The notes: generated from the sequence alone by a model not told the origin. DNA of 64,000 bases from Diphasiastrum complanatum (GCA_029204225.1 CM055106.1:6851156-6915155), one strand, 5' to 3'; positions 1-12,414 are shown, numbered from the stretch's first letter. Numbers and translations are program-made.

Positions 1-777
1 GGAACCCATGGAAGCCATCTTCCCTTGAGAAATTGAATTTTGAATGGATCCAAACACAAAAAGAAATGTTGCTTCTCTCTCAAAGAAGGATCCAATAATG
101 GTGTCCAACCAACTCCAACTTGAGATCTTGCAACCAAAATGTGAGACCTATCTCATTAGCTATGTCAATCTCTCTCAATCTAGATCTAGACTCTATCCAA
201 AGATGAAGCACAACAAAATTTTGAGCCAAATTCTTCCAATCATGTGTAAAGCACTCAAAGACTCCACAAAAGACTCAAATGCACTTGTTTTGCATGAAAC
301 TATGTGGCTATGGGTTCAAAATCACACCTAGACAAGATTAACAAGCATAGACATGAGTTTTTTTTTGATGAAACAAGCTAGATGTGCGCCTAACTCGATG
401 TGTCCAACCAGGTTGGGTGCCCTACCCACCTCACTTTGAAAGTCTATAACTTCATCAAGATACATCCAATTGACATGAAATCAATTGCACTAGAAACTAG
501 ACTTCAGTAGCTTTCTCACAAGCTATCATGCACTAGATCTAAATCTACCTTAGAGAAACAACAACCATTCAAATTTTGGTGATCTCACACGTGCCTGAGC
601 ACCTCTGTTTGTACAATACTCAGTATGGATCAAATCATCATGGTTTTGACCCCTTTTGATCCCAAAATCTAGTTGATAACAAACTATGTCCAAACTAGCT
701 CTCAAAACCTTGTTTTTTCAAGTAGTTTTCATCAAGCATGATGCATGCCATCCATCCATAGGCAAGCTCTGATATCA
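1..777 (-). mobile_element. Element J: copia 5' leader with primer-binding site (partial)
   Basis: Minus-strand leader of a Ty1/copia element whose coding part lies left of the window. The tRNA-Met primer-binding site is at 766-777 (GCTCTGATATCA on +, one change from GCTCTGATACCA). Positions 360-700 align by eye with the leader of element G (40,300-40,690), sharing the 'tgtccaacc-agg', 'gccctaccca' and 'gagcacctctg' blocks. No intact gag is present. The 95-codon plus-strand ORF at 44-331 is antisense to the element and has no recognisable content. Confidence 0.6.
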
Positions 778-1499
778 TGTGTACTTTTCACATGTGGGAG
801 GACAACTAAAAGTGTGCGATTGATCTTCTAAGGAGTGTGTGATTGCACATGAAACTGTCTCTTGATTGTAGCTACCAATCTACCTTGACAATCTTCATGG
901 CAAGAGCACACACATGCATCTACCCACCAAAGAGCTATCAAAATCTATCATTCACATCATGACATGATACTTGATGAGAAATTAAGTATGAAAGCAGGTT
1001 GCTCTCTGGTAGAGAGATAAAATAGAGCTCTTACACTCATGTAGAGAGAACATAGAAAAAACAATGTGTTGGAAGCAAAAACACTCATCAAACTTGATTA
1101 TTATCATTCCAATAGTATGTACAAAGGAGATCACTTCTTAGATAGTGCTAGCTCATGTTCTTGCAAGAGGAAATACTCTAAAATGATTGGACCCCATTGA
1201 TTGCCTTCCTACATCATGATTGGACCCCTAGATTTGCACCTCTCATCATGATTGGACTTCATGATCTTCACCTCATAATTTGATTGGGCCTCATGATGTG
1301 CACCACTAAACATGATGAGTCCACATTTAACGCACCTCTTAAGGTGATTGACCTTGTGATCTATGCCTCTAAATGTGATTGTGCCAAATAGATGCATTTC
1401 AATTCTAACATCATGTGACAAATGTCACTATCTCACTAGAACTCAAGGTTAAGGCCTATTGACTATTCAAACTCGTCATAATTGAGATAAAATGATTAT
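778..1499 (-). repeat. 5' LTR of element J, cut off by element A
   Basis: Starts TGTGTACTTTTCAC directly after the primer-binding site. It carries the same layout as the LTRs of G and H: a 'tcctaagg-gtgtg' block near the start, pyrimidine/purine 'agagaga' blocks, then spaced ATTGGAC motifs around 1,180-1,260. The right end is not recognisable; the sequence runs into the LTR of element A at 1500. Confidence 0.55.
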
Positions 1500-2129
1500 T
1501 GTGAATAATTTCAGATCATTTAAGATCCAAATCCATAGCCAGATCTTTGGTTAGAAATAGATCAAATCTACCAATCTTGCCAATGTGGAAAAACCAACAT
1601 CTACTCAATGAAAGAGATCCAAACTCATTAAGGACCTGATCAAACATCAAACATACGATATGAATTTTCTTTTTGTCCATACAAAAACAATAAGCTACTG
1701 TAATTCACACGTGTGGATATGAAAATAGCATAAAATAAGCATTCTACATAGAAGATTGCAAGATATCACCAATATAGTGCACCAATGGATAGATGAACCC
1801 AAGAGAACTCATGTACAAGCATGAAGTGAGATAAGAGAGAGAGAATGTGTCTCTTCCCACGAGTTAAATCCTTTTATAGCAGGTCCAAACCTAATTTGAA
1901 ACTTTGGTTTTCCTCTATAATGAAAAACCCTAGACTAGATTCAATGTCTCTACTACTCAACTTTTAATTTCTAAAACTCGTGTACTACACTTTCCCACAC
2001 TTTCAAAAAAGGGTTTATTCAAATTCCTTTAGACTAATATAACTTTGAAAAGTCACTAATATGAAAATTGGCCTCAATTGCCAAATATACAAATATGACC
2101 ACCATAGCAAAACTAGTTGAATTATTTCA
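1500..2129 (-). repeat. 3' LTR of element A
   Basis: 630 bp, TG...CA, aligning along its length with 3722-4372. Shared blocks include ATTTCAGATCATT, TTTGGTTA and CTTTCCCACACTTT. It contains the palindrome CACACGTGTG at 1706-1715. Confidence 0.8.
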
Positions 2130-2141
2130 CACTCCCTCTTC
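2130..2141 (-). promoter_or_regulatory. Polypurine tract of element A
   Basis: CACTCCCTCTTC on + reads GAAGAGGGAGTG on the element strand, immediately upstream of its 3' LTR, where plus-strand DNA synthesis is primed in LTR retrotransposons. Confidence 0.6.
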
Positions 2142-2191
2142 AACTAGTTTTAGCATAGACTTTGAATACACTCCAAGTGAAGTCCTATGCT

Positions 2192-2340
2192 TCATGAACA
2201 AGTCCTTTCCCAATGCTTTGGTGAGATATCAGCTACACATTCCTTTGAGGACACATGTTGAAGCTCCACCTCCTTTGCCAAGACTTGCTCCCTCACAAAG
2301 TGATATGCCAACCTCAACATGCTTGCTCCTAGCATAGTTT
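2192..2340 (-). pseudogene. Element A RNase H C-terminal remnant
   Basis: Minus-strand translation contains the copia RNase H C-terminal signature AYHFVREQVLAKEVELQHV followed by 'SSKECVADI', matching the HHFVREKV...VADILTKPL block of element D. The reading frame is lost afterwards (the expected LTKPL is replaced). Upstream pol is not continuous with it: the neighbouring sequence to the right encodes pol on the opposite strand. Confidence 0.7.
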
Positions 2341-2439
2341 TGACCATATAACTTTGATCCAACTTTAGAATGATCTCCATCCTAAGTATAGAACTCCTTT
2401 CCAAGGTTTTATAGTAGCTTTCACAATCTATATAGAGAA

Positions 2440-2851
2440 TAGTGTAATTTGGCTCACTATAAGTAGGCCTGATGTAAGTTTTAGTGTTCATAAGTTGAGC
2501 CAAGCTATGCAAAATCCTACTATTCATCATTGAAAAATGGCCAAAAGAGTACTTAGATACATATCTTCAACCTATGATTATGGTTTGTTATATAAAAGTG
2601 AAGATCTTTCCATAGTTGGCTATTCCGACTCGGATTTTGCAGGTGACAAAGTAGATCGGAAATCTACAAGTGCATATGTCATATATCTTGGAGGAAATTT
2701 GATATCTTGGCTTTTCAAAAAGCAAGATACAATATCATTCTCATCTTGTGAAGCTGAATATAAGACACTTACTACTACAACAAAAGAAGTGCTTTGGATC
2801 AAGAGGTTGCTAATGGAGCTAAAGATAAAGTGTCATTTGATGCCACAATAG
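2440..2851 (+). pseudogene. Inverted copia RT/RNase H fragment inside element A
   Basis: On the plus strand, opposite to the rest of element A. From about 2440 it reads as the end of RT (RPDVSFSVHKLSQ, then a stop where the family has Trp), and from 2537 as RNase H with YSDSDFAGDKVDRKS and the catalytic-block SSCEAEYK. It ends in LLMELKI before the usual CDNQ block. Similarity to B, D, G and H is clear. Its orientation shows that an internal piece was inverted or was inserted from another copy. Confidence 0.8.
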
Positions 2852-2910
2852 AAGCACTTTAGCTTTGACCTATCTTTATTTTTGCCATTTGAAGAAGCCT
2901 CCCCTTGATC

Positions 2911-3522
2911 TTACCCTTTGGACCACTTACTTTTGCTTTTTCCCTTGAATTTGTCCTTGATGGACATAGCCTCATCTCCAACTTGAGATGTTGATGAAGA
3001 TCCACCTCTTGCTTGAAGCCTATATTCTTCATTGATCAAGATATCGTGAAAATCAATCAAACTTGGGAAAGTTCTTTGAATGGCAAGACTTTGTACAATG
3101 TTACCATGAGCATCGAAAAAACCATTAAAAAGAACTTGAACAAGCTCTCCTTCCTTAATGCTCTCATCAATGCAAGATAACTCATCATTCAAAGCCTTCA
3201 CTTTTAAAACAAAAATATTTGGACTCTCTTCATTCTTTTGCAAAGTTTGAAAGATTTGTCGTCTTAGAGTCAACACTTTAGAAGTAGACTTGAATTCCTA
3301 AATCTTCTTTAATGAATCCCAAGCATCCTTTGATGAAGTACTCTTACCAACTTCTTTGAGAAGTTCTTTGGTAACATTAATCTTTATCGTGTGTAGAGCT
3401 CTTTTAGCTTGCTTATCATATCTCAATTGTTCTTGTTGTGTTACTGGCCTCTCCTCCAAACCTACAACAATATCCAAAACATCATTCATCTCAAGAAGCG
3501 ATTCCATCCTCACTTTCCACAA
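2911..3522 (-). pseudogene. Element A gag remnant
   Basis: Two minus-strand ORF pieces (3522-3298 and 3276-2911) encode the copia gag N-terminus (WKVRMESLL...) and the middle region (LRRQIFQTLQKNEES... ELVQVLFNG), as in element D residues 23-200. A stop near 3298 separates them. The piece ends in a lysine-rich stretch just before the expected CCHC zinc knuckle, which is absent. Not functional. Confidence 0.8.
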
Positions 3523-3709
3523 CGAATATAGTTGCTCGAGGTAAGCCTATCATTGCCTTCCAACATGTGTCCACTTGATATAGCCATGTTGCAATGACTT
3601 GATCCGATGCACAAAGCAAACACTTTTGGAAAGTGTGGGATAGTGCATTGGTAACTCCTCCAAATCCTTGCTAAAGATGGCTGATCCTTTAATAACCTGA
3701 AACACAAGA

Positions 3710-3721
3710 GCTCTGATACCA
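3710..3721 (-). promoter_or_regulatory. Primer-binding site of element A (tRNA-Met type)
   Basis: GCTCTGATACCA on +, i.e. TGGTATCAGAGC on the element strand, complementary to the 3' end of plant initiator tRNA-Met. It directly abuts the LTR start at 3722. Confidence 0.85.
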
Positions 3722-4372
3722 TGTGAAGGATTTCAGATCATTCAAGATCTAATCCATGTCCCTGATCTTTGGTTACAATAAGGAGCAAGCCAACAATCCT
3801 GCCAATGTAGAAAAATCAACATCTACACACAAAATGAGATGCAAACTCTAAGAGATAATGATCAAACATGAACCAAAACATAGAATATAGTTTCCGTCCA
3901 TACAATTACAATACCCTACTGTATTTCACACGTGTGAAACCAAAAATATCAAAATATGAACATTCTACACACAACATTGCAAGATATCATCATGAGAGTG
4001 CACCATTGAGTAGTAGAACCCAAATAGAACCATGTGTAATGAAGAAATGAGAGAGAGAAGAGAGAAGATATGTCTCTCCATGAGTTACATCCTTTTATAG
4101 AGTGTCCAACCCTATTTGGCCACTTGGCTTTTCCTCCAAAATGCAAACCCTACTATTTTTGGGTCTAGATTCAATGTACCCAAAGCTCAAATTTGAATCT
4201 CTCTCAAACTTGACTACCAACTTTCCCACACTTTTCAAAAGTGTTTATTGAATGTATTTTAAACTAATATGACTTCAAAAAGTTTATCTCTAACTCTAAA
4301 ATGAGTTTTGGCCTCTTATTGACAATTTACCAAAATATGACTAAACTAGACTAAACTAGTTGAAATCTCTCA
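3722..4372 (-). repeat. 5' LTR of element A
   Basis: 651 bp starting TGTGAAGGATTTCAG and ending ...CTCTCA. It carries the 14-bp palindrome TTCACACGTGTGAA at 3925-3938. Clearly diverged from the partner LTR. Confidence 0.8.
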
Positions 4373-4377
4373 CAAGC

Positions 4378-4617
4378 AGCATGTTTTTCTCATAATAAGC
4401 ACTTAGAATATTTTTTGATAGCTATATCTCATAGTAAGGAGTTAGTTTTTTGAGACTCTAGTATGCCATTGTGTTTTTGAGACTATAGTATGCCATTGTG
4501 CTCTTGCCTTGAATTTTTTCAAGTAATCTATTCCTTGATCATTCTTATGCAATCACAACACCTCGTAAAGATCCTATAAGGTGTGTGGTGAAGTTCACAC
4601 GTGCTAAAAACTTCACA
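4378..4617 (+). repeat. Truncated 5' LTR of element B
   Basis: Matches the last ~215 bp of the 3' LTR (from AGCATGTTTTTCTC to AACTTCACA). It carries an extra tandem copy of the 'ttgagact-tagtatgccattgtg' segment, which occurs once in the 3' LTR. Confidence 0.85.
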
Positions 4618-4629
4618 TGGTATCAGAGC
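4618..4629 (+). promoter_or_regulatory. Primer-binding site of element B (tRNA-Met type)
   Basis: TGGTATCAGAGC directly after the LTR end ...CTTCACA. Confidence 0.9.
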
Positions 4630-5344
4630 CTTGTGCTTTGAAGAGGTGAGGGTGCATATATCAGATCTTGAGTGCTTTTGCTTGCGGGAACTCGGATTTT
4701 GGAGAAGGATACAAACTCGCTGACAATCAAGCAATCTGTGGATCATAAGTGGACCAAATCAAGCCTGATCTGATCCAACTGAGCCCTGCATGGACAAAGA
4801 GCTCACACATGTGAAAGCAATCCTCTTTTTTTGAGTACTTCTTCTCAAGGAATGATCCAAATTTGATGTTCTATAGCTTGTTAGATAGGTATTGAAGAGT
4901 AGATTGTGTTGCTTGAGTTTTTAAATCAATTTGATTTGTTTTTAGAAGAGTTTTAGGCAATCAAAGAGATAGGGAGAGTAAATCTGAGTATTGTGAGGTC
5001 TTAGACATTTCATTTCACACAAGTATTGTGTTTGAGTTGAAAGTAAGTTCCTAGAGAGTTTTTCTTTTCTTTGCAACTCGTGAGAGAGATAGACTTCACA
5101 GTTGCATGTGCTTCATCATTGGATAGAAGCTAGATCCAAATTGAAGTTAGGTTGATTCTATTGTTGTGAGCTTGATCTCATAGAGTGTTGCTAGATTTCA
5201 TAGGTTGGATCAACATTATAAGTGTTAGATCCTAGATTGAGATAGCAAGCAACATATTCAATTCCATCCTTGTCATTACTAGAATTTTCTCAAAGAGAAT
5301 ATTTCTTCATCTGGTTCACATTTTCGGAGCATAGTGAGTGATTA

Positions 5345-8300
5345 ACATCTTTCAATTATGCAATGTGGAAGATTAGAATGGAATCATTATTGATTCAACA
5401 GGATGTAATGGACATTGTAAGTGGAGTTGAAGAAGAACCTACAACACCCTAATGAAGCTGTAACATTCAAGAAGAGAACAATGATTGCTCTTCATTTCAT
5501 AAAAATGAATGTCACAAATGAAGTGTTAAGGGAGATCAGTACATGCACCACTGCCAAGGAGGCTTGGGACACTCTTAAAACAATCTATGAAATTAGAAAT
5601 ACTTCTACATTGCTTACACTTACAAATTAAATCTTTCTAAGTTATCAGAGAGTAGATGAGAGTGCTTCAAATTATGTAATGAGAGTTAAAGATCTTCATC
5701 AAGAGTTAGATAGTATTGGTGATGCTCTTAAGAACACTGAGCTTGTTCAAGTAGTCCTTAATGGACTAAGAGATGAGTATGACAATATTGTGCAGACTTA
5801 CGGTGTCAAGGAGGAGCTTCCATCTTTGGAGACTCTTCAAGGAGTTCTCATTGCTGAAGAAAGCAGGCAAGAAAACAAGATGCTGAGGATCAATAGACTT
5901 TCATTAAAGGATGGTGGAGATGATAAAGCACTCTTCACCAAGGATAAGTCAAGAGTCAAGGGCAAATTTCAACAACACTTCAAGAAGGACAAGGCCAAAG
6001 AAGGTAATGAGGATCAAACCTCACAAGCTGCAACATCAAGTGGCAAGAAGAAGTTGTCAAAGATCAAATGTTTCTTTTGTGGAAAGAAGGGCCACTATGT
6101 ATCAAACAGTTTCAAGAAGAAGAACCAGTCCAAGCAACCTAACCTTACTAATGAGGAAGAGTGTGAGGGTGTTGAGAGAAAAAGAGAGGATTCTTTAATG
6201 ATGTCTAGTTTTTCATTTTCTCCTTACAAGAATGAAGAAATCTGGTGGATAGATAGTGGGGCTAGTTCCCATATGTCTAGTTCTAGAAACTCTTTCACAA
6301 GTCTGATGCCATATGTAGGTGCAAAAAGATCAATCTATACTGCTAATGATGTAGAGTGTAGAATTGAAGGAAAAGAAAGTATTCCATTGCATGCATCATC
6401 ATCAAAATCTTTTTGTTTGCATGATGTACTTTATGTGCCTAAACTAACCAAGAGCCTCATTAGTGTAGGACAATTGTTCGATAGTGGATTGGATGTCAAA
6501 TTTCATGTTGACAAGTGTGTAATCTCGAGGGAGAGAGAAGTGATTGCTAGAGGATCTAGAGTAGGAAAATTGTACAAGCTAGATTCTAGGGAGAGTGCTA
6601 GCATTTCTAATGTTGCTATGAGACCAAGGTTCATCAAGAGGATCTGTGGCATAAGAGATTGGGACATCCCAATTTCAAGGCCATGCAATCTGTGGTCAAG
6701 GAAGGAAAGCCGTTGGATTACCAAAGACACTATCAAAGGAGCTGCAACCCTGTGAAGCTTGTGTTTTGGAAAAATCACATAGAAGACCTTTTCCAAGATC
6801 CAACATCAAGACTCAATCATTTGAACTCGTTCACTCTGATGTTCATTTCTCCTCAACCAAGAGCAAAGGAGGAGCAATTTGTTTTGTCTCTTTCATAGAT
6901 GATTACACAAGATATTCTTGGATCTATATGCTATCTTCTAAAGCTATGGTTTATGATGTCTTCCTTACTTTCAAAACTTATGTAGAAAAGCAGTTTTCTT
7001 TCAAGATAAAAGCTTTGAGAAGTGATAGTGGAGGTGAATATACCTCTAATAAGTTTAAAGACTATTGTGAGCAAGAGGGAATATAGAGAGAATTTTCTTG
7101 TTCTTATACTCCTCAGCAAAATGGAGTTGTTGAAAGAAAAAATAGAACATTATGTGAATGCGCAAAAGCCATTAGGCTAGAAGAATCTCTACCTAAAGAA
7201 TTTTGGGGAGAGGCAGTTGCATGTGCAAATTATCTTTGTAATAGGCTTCCTAATCTTGCTATAGAAGGAAGAATACCATTTGAGATGTTGTACAAGAAAA
7301 AGCCTAAGGTAGATCATCTTAGGATCTTTGGTTGTTTATGCTATGTGCGTGTTCCTTTAGAGACTAGGAAAAAAGATGATCCTAGTGCTATTGAAGGTAT
7401 CTTTGTTGGATATGCATCTTCAAAGAAAGCATGTAAAGTTTATGTTCCCTCTACTGACAAGAATGTTGCAAGTGTGATCTTTCATGAAGATAAAAAATTT
7501 AACTTGGATGAAACAAAGACCAAGGATTCTCATGCAAGATCTACAATCATTAATCTTGATGCTGTTCAAGAAGTGGTGGGGCCGAGGCTTGAGGAGGAGC
7601 AACTTCAAGCACCTACGCCAAGAAGATCCACAAGAGATAGATCCGAGCCAAGAAGGCTCACTTATGATGAGGGAGGAAGGCAAGTGGAAGGTGAAACTTC
7701 CTATCATGCATTCTTCATATCAGATGAAGAGCCTAAAGATGTCCAAGAAGCACTTCAATCCAAGAAATGGGTTGAAGCAATGACCCTTGAGTTTGAAGCC
7801 TTGATGTCAAACAACACATGGGAGCTTGTGGAGCCACCTGACAACATGCATGTCATTGGATGTAAGTGGGTATTCAGGATCAAGTACAATAATGATGGAT
7901 CCATTTACAAATTTAAAGCAAGACTTTGTGCCAAAGGTTACTCTCAAATCAAAGGTCTTGACTATGAAGACACTTTTGCACCTGTTGCAAAAATGGTAAC
8001 TATAAAAATTCTCATTTCTCTTGCATGTTATCACAATTGGAGGATGTTTCAACTTGATGTTTCTAATGTCTTTGTCAATGGTTACCTTGAGGAGGAGATC
8101 TACATGGAGCAACCACCTGGATTTGTCAAAGTTGGTGAAGAATCAAAAGTTTGTCTTTTGTTCAAAAGTCTCTATGGACTAAAACAAGCACCAAGGTCTT
8201 CGTATTCAAGGCTCAACTCCTTTCTCATATCACTCGGATTTCTTCTTAGTGAATATGACCCTTCATTGTACATTAAGTTTGTAAATAACTTTGTAGTTAT

Positions 8301-9259
8301 TTTTCTCATCTATGTAGATGATATCATTCTTAGTGGAAATAATGAGGAGCTAGTTGAAGAAACTAATTATGCACTCGGTAGTGAATTTAAGATGCAAGAT
8401 CTAGGGGTTCTTCACTACATTTTAGGCCTAGAAATTGACTTTTGGAAAGATCATGCTTTCATAAGTCAAAGTAGATATGCAGTTTCCATACTTAAGAAAT
8501 TTCATATGGAAAAGTGTAAAGGCATAGATACACCAATGGAGCACATTGTAAAAGTTCCTATGAAAGATGATGTAAGATCCTTCGAGGACATCACTTTTTG
8601 TAGGAGTCTTATTGGCTCACTTATATGGTTAACTATGACAAGGCCTGATCTAATATTTAGTCCAACACATGCAGGATCCAAAGATATATCATTAGAGGTT
8701 GGCTAAAAAAATCTTGAGATATGTATCTTCTACCTTAGACTTTGGATTGACCTACAAAGGAGAAGATCTAACTTTGGTTGTTTTGTCAAACTCAGATTTT
8801 GCAAGAGACAGGTTGGATAGAAAATCCACAAGTGCTTACATAAATGTTCTTGGAGGGAATCTAGTTTCTTGGCTATCAAAGAAGCAAGCAACTATATCTT
8901 TATCATCTTGTGAAGCTGAGTACAAATCTCTTACAACCACAACAAAGGAAGTTTTATGGATCAAAAGGCTACTCTTGGAGCTAAAATGTTATGGAGATGA
9001 AGACCTTCCAACTACCAAGAATGATAACATCTCAACTCAGGCTCTTGCAAACAATCCTGTGTTCCATGCAAGGAGCAAACACATCGAGGTAGCTCATCAT
9101 CTTGTAAGAGAAAAAGTTATTGGGAGAGAGATCTCATTGGAGCATGTTGGATCTTCAAATTGTGTTGTAGATCTTCTCACCAAGCCATTACTCAAGAATG
9201 TATTTGTCAAGATGAGGTCTAATCTTGGCTTAATCTCAAAGTCTATGTTGAATAGGTAG
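5345..9259 (+). pseudogene. Element B gag-pol (broken)
   Basis: Copia polyprotein read in pieces: gag from the TNYSIWK-equivalent near 5350 with a stop near 5450; gag middle 5679 onwards; zinc knuckle near 6069 (CFFCGKKGHYVSNS, final Cys replaced by Ser); protease WIDSGASSHMS near 6247; integrase with SDSGGEYTSNKF near 7020 followed by an in-frame TAG at 7084; RT with YVDDIILSG near 8312; RNase H from 8699 ([25 protein letters not shown]) to LTKPLLKN and the stop at 9259. A deletion/frameshift near 8680-8706 separates RT from RNase H. The domain order gag-PR-INT-RT-RH is diagnostic of Ty1/copia. Confidence 0.9.
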
Positions 9260-9265
9260 ATATAT

Positions 9266-9277
9266 TTTAAGGAGGAG
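9266..9277 (+). promoter_or_regulatory. Polypurine tract of element B
   Basis: TTTAAGGAGGAG directly upstream of the LTR start TGTAAAGAATGG. Confidence 0.75.
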
Positions 9278-9992
9278 TGTAAAGAATGGTAAAAAATATC
9301 TTGACTTTGGGGGCTATGGTCACCTTATTTCTTTTGTATATTTTATTTTACATAGAGGTATGTAAATTGAGCACATAACCTTCTTAGAATAGGTTGAGTT
9401 TGAGTTAGGTAGATTCATTTATGATGTCATGCAAAAGTTTAGATAACATGCATAGTCATTTAGAGTGCATGCATGCAACATGAAATCAGTGCATGCAACA
9501 TGCAAAGTAGTTTACATGATCTACACTTGTCTAGGTAGTTTAGAGAGCTGACAAAATATGCAATCCATGCAATATTCATGCATGCAGTTAAACATGTGGA
9601 TCCATGATAGTTGAGTTAACTGAATGAAGTGGACTTTCCATGCAACTCCACTGTAGGAATTCGAGCCTCATTGGTGTAGGAAATTTGTGGCTTGTTTTGC
9701 CATATTGTGAATAGTGAGATTTTGGTGTTTTGAGCTCATTCTCTCTCTACTCGAGTTTTTGGTGTTGATTTTCTCTCTCTACCCAAGAGTAGCATGTTTT
9801 TCTCATAATGAGCACTTAGAATATTTTCTGATGGCTATCTCTCATAGTAAGGAGTTAGTTTTTTGAGACTATAGTATGCCATTGTGCTCTTGCCTTGAAT
9901 TTTTTCAAGTAATCTATTTCTGTGCAATCACAACACCTCATAAAGATCCTGTAAAGTGTGTGGTGAAGTTCACACGTGCTAAAAACTTCACA
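9278..9992 (+). repeat. 3' LTR of element B
   Basis: 715 bp, TGTAAAG...CTTCACA. Contains several GCATGCATG-type repeats near 9,450-9,590 and a CACACGTGC motif near 9971. A related LTR in opposite orientation lies at 23,605-24,558. Confidence 0.85.
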
Positions 9993-10065
9993 TATTCTAT
10001 GCCAATTTTACAAATTAATCAGTTTGTTGTAAGTTTTAAAAGACATTTAAAAGTTACAACAAATT

Positions 10066-12241
10066 AATAAGATTTATTTGTGATTATAACATTGTTGTAT
10101 TAGACAACATAATCCATAATTGATTATACATATGATTTTATAACTTTTCTTCAATGTGGTTGTTGTACATTTTGTTTAAAAGATGCTGAAAATTGGAAAA
10201 TTACATAATGATTTTGTTGAATAAGAATGTTTTATCTTGTACACAGAATTGTAAAAAGAAATAATCTATGTTGAGTTTATTATAGTTTTGGAACTAGGTG
10301 AATGGTGAAATGATTGAAAAAAATGCGTTTCTTCCATAAAGCAACAAGTTGTGTATAGACTGGATGGAAGGATGTACTGTAAAGGAAAAATTGAGAGAGG
10401 GATGTAAGGAAACGTCAAAGACACTTTGACATTCAACCTTAGAAGCCCGTTCCGACCAAAATGGGTCGGAACGTTCCGTTTCGCCCGTTTCATACATTCC
10501 GGAATGTACTAGGTAGGAACGAGTAACTGTTAATATAATTAAAAAAAAAATGACATACGATGATGAGAAAATAGCGGTTGAAATCCTAGGGCGTTTATAG
10601 TTTGTGTGTTGGTGAAACCCCAAATTAGGAGTCTTGATACGAATCTTAACTGAACAATGAACATTGCACATCCTGGATGGCTCTTAACATGAAAATTTAT
10701 GGTGCGAATCAATAGAAGAGTGGAAGTTTTTTCATCTTACCCACGGACAAAAGATTAGCATGAGATCCTAACTCAACTATCAATTTATTGCTTTATTTCC
10801 TGGAGTATGCTGCTGAGGATATAACTTTCAAATAGTGCATATCAGTCACCGAGTAGAAGTATCATCTTTGAGAAATTTCAAGTGCTCTTGATCTTGATTG
10901 ACTTAGAGCGGAGTCCCCTTGCTCTTAGTGTTGTTACCTTTGGATTTTTCAACCCTGGGGCATCTACAGTTTGCGTGTTGGAGAATGAGAAAGAAAAATG
11001 ATATACGACAATGAGAAAATAGCGGTGCCTCTCTGAATTAGGGGGAATGAGGAAGAAAATTTTCCTTGGCAGTCGTAACAAATTTTTTTGATCAAACTAT
11101 TATGGAGAATACCTTTTGAATACCTTATGAGCATTGCGTAGCAGTTCCTCTATTTTACGAAAGTAATAATAAACCCTTTGTAAAAAAAACATATTTTTTT
11201 TGAGGGAATCGTTCTAGAATGGAACGTGTTCCGTTCCGGAACGGGCAACTAAGTATTCAACATATATTTCAAATATACTTTCTTCAAATGCATTTGTGCA
11301 AACCAAACAAGTGTTGAATTGTGGTAGTTTTGAATATTGATCGTGATTATTGCAAAAATTGATTGTGAATATTCCTAAATCCTTGGCAACTTCAAAATTC
11401 CAAAATGATGACATATTTTGTGATTCAAATATTAAACCCATTGTAAGAAACTATCATCAAATGAATATTACCTATTTATCGCCAATATCCTTTCATACAC
11501 AATTCTTAATCTTTTTGAATTTCAATCTGCAATATGAGTTCTATGATTGTAAAAACTTTAACTACTTATGTGGTAGTGATTGTGATAGTGTGAATTCTTG
11601 TAACTTAAAATGTTAAAATGCATCATCACAATAACTTAACTTACCAATACTTCTTTAGCAGAAAAGCTAATAAATGTATTTTTATGAACCTAAAAGGAAA
11701 AATCACAAATTTGTAGGCAAATTGTTGTTTTGTGCAACTTCAAATTTTAAAACAAATTAATATCAATTTTCTTATTATAAAACATAAACTTATTGCAAAC
11801 ATAAATATATTTCCGATTTAAAGTATATGACAATATGCAAATTAGATATGAATTACTTGAAAAGTGCATTAAATCCTATATATCTTATCATGCTCTCATG
11901 CTACTTAGCTTACATAGCAACAAATTGATGATACTGCATGCAAAAGCAGAGAATCCACTATTCACGTGTTCATCTTCTTATTTTACAATGCTTATGGTTC
12001 TCATCTTCTTATTTTACAATGCCTATGGTTCATCTTCTTATTTCATAATGACTATAGTGCAGATTACCAATTCTTACATGATAGCCTTTGTTGACCTCAA
12101 AGATTTGTGGCAGTTTTCACTTTCATTTAATTGGTGTTAGATCGGAAAGCAAACACAAGCAAGTGTCTTTTCTAGAAAAAAATTGTTTGGTTAATTATGT
12201 TGTCTAATACAACTAAATAGTAAACATCAAGAAATCTTATT
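10066..12241. repeat. Inverted repeat pair, ~48 bp arms, 2.1 kb apart
   Basis: Left arm 10,066-10,113 and right arm 12,194-12,241 are reverse complements over two perfect blocks: AATAAGATTT (10 bp) at the outer ends and GTTGTATTAGACAACATAAT (20 bp) at the inner ends, with about 18 weakly similar bases between. No target duplication and no transposase are visible. They could be terminal repeats of an old DNA transposon or two inverted copies of a small repeat. Confidence 0.45.
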
Positions 12242-12414
12242 ATGTCAGATCTCTTCATGTGAACTTAATAGCAAGCTGATATTTAGCAATTTTAGATTTA
12301 CAAGTTCAAACTCGCTTCTTAAAGACAAAAAAAAAAATGAGAGTTCTATCATAACAAATCGAAGTTTCTATTGTTTCTACCGAACTTTGTTGTTATCTAT
12401 TTAAGTTTTAAACG

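Larger units (their letters stand above)
1500..4372 (-). mobile_element. Element A: rearranged Ty1/copia retrotransposon
   Basis: Two diverged LTRs in the same orientation (1500-2129 and 3722-4372) bracket a short interior with a primer-binding site, gag remnants and the extreme 3' end of pol, all on the minus strand. A plus-strand RT/RNase H piece sits in the middle. Most of protease, integrase and RT is missing. The LTRs differ at many positions, so the insertion is old. The 5-bp flanks (ATTAT on the left, CAAGC on the right) do not match, so no target duplication is visible; the right end abuts the truncated LTR of element B. Confidence 0.8.
4378..9992 (+). mobile_element. Element B: degenerate Ty1/copia retrotransposon
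   Basis: Plus-oriented element with a truncated 5' LTR (240 bp), primer-binding site, broken gag-pol, polypurine tract and a complete 3' LTR (715 bp). Several stops and frameshifts make it non-autonomous. The missing left part of the 5' LTR prevents a target-duplication check; the element abuts element A, and a deletion at that junction is likely. Confidence 0.85.

Noticed and set aside
44-331. 95-codon plus-strand ORF
   Set aside because: Antisense to the leader of element J, low complexity in content, no recognisable domain.
4373-4400. Element A inserted inside element B's LTR
   Set aside because: The missing left part of B's LTR is not found to the left of A, and the flanks show no target duplication.
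10450-10473. Perfect 9-bp stem GTTCCGACC/GGTCGGAAC as a possible terminator or operator
   Set aside because: Plant nuclear DNA without an adjacent gene; a short palindrome alone is not evidence of function.
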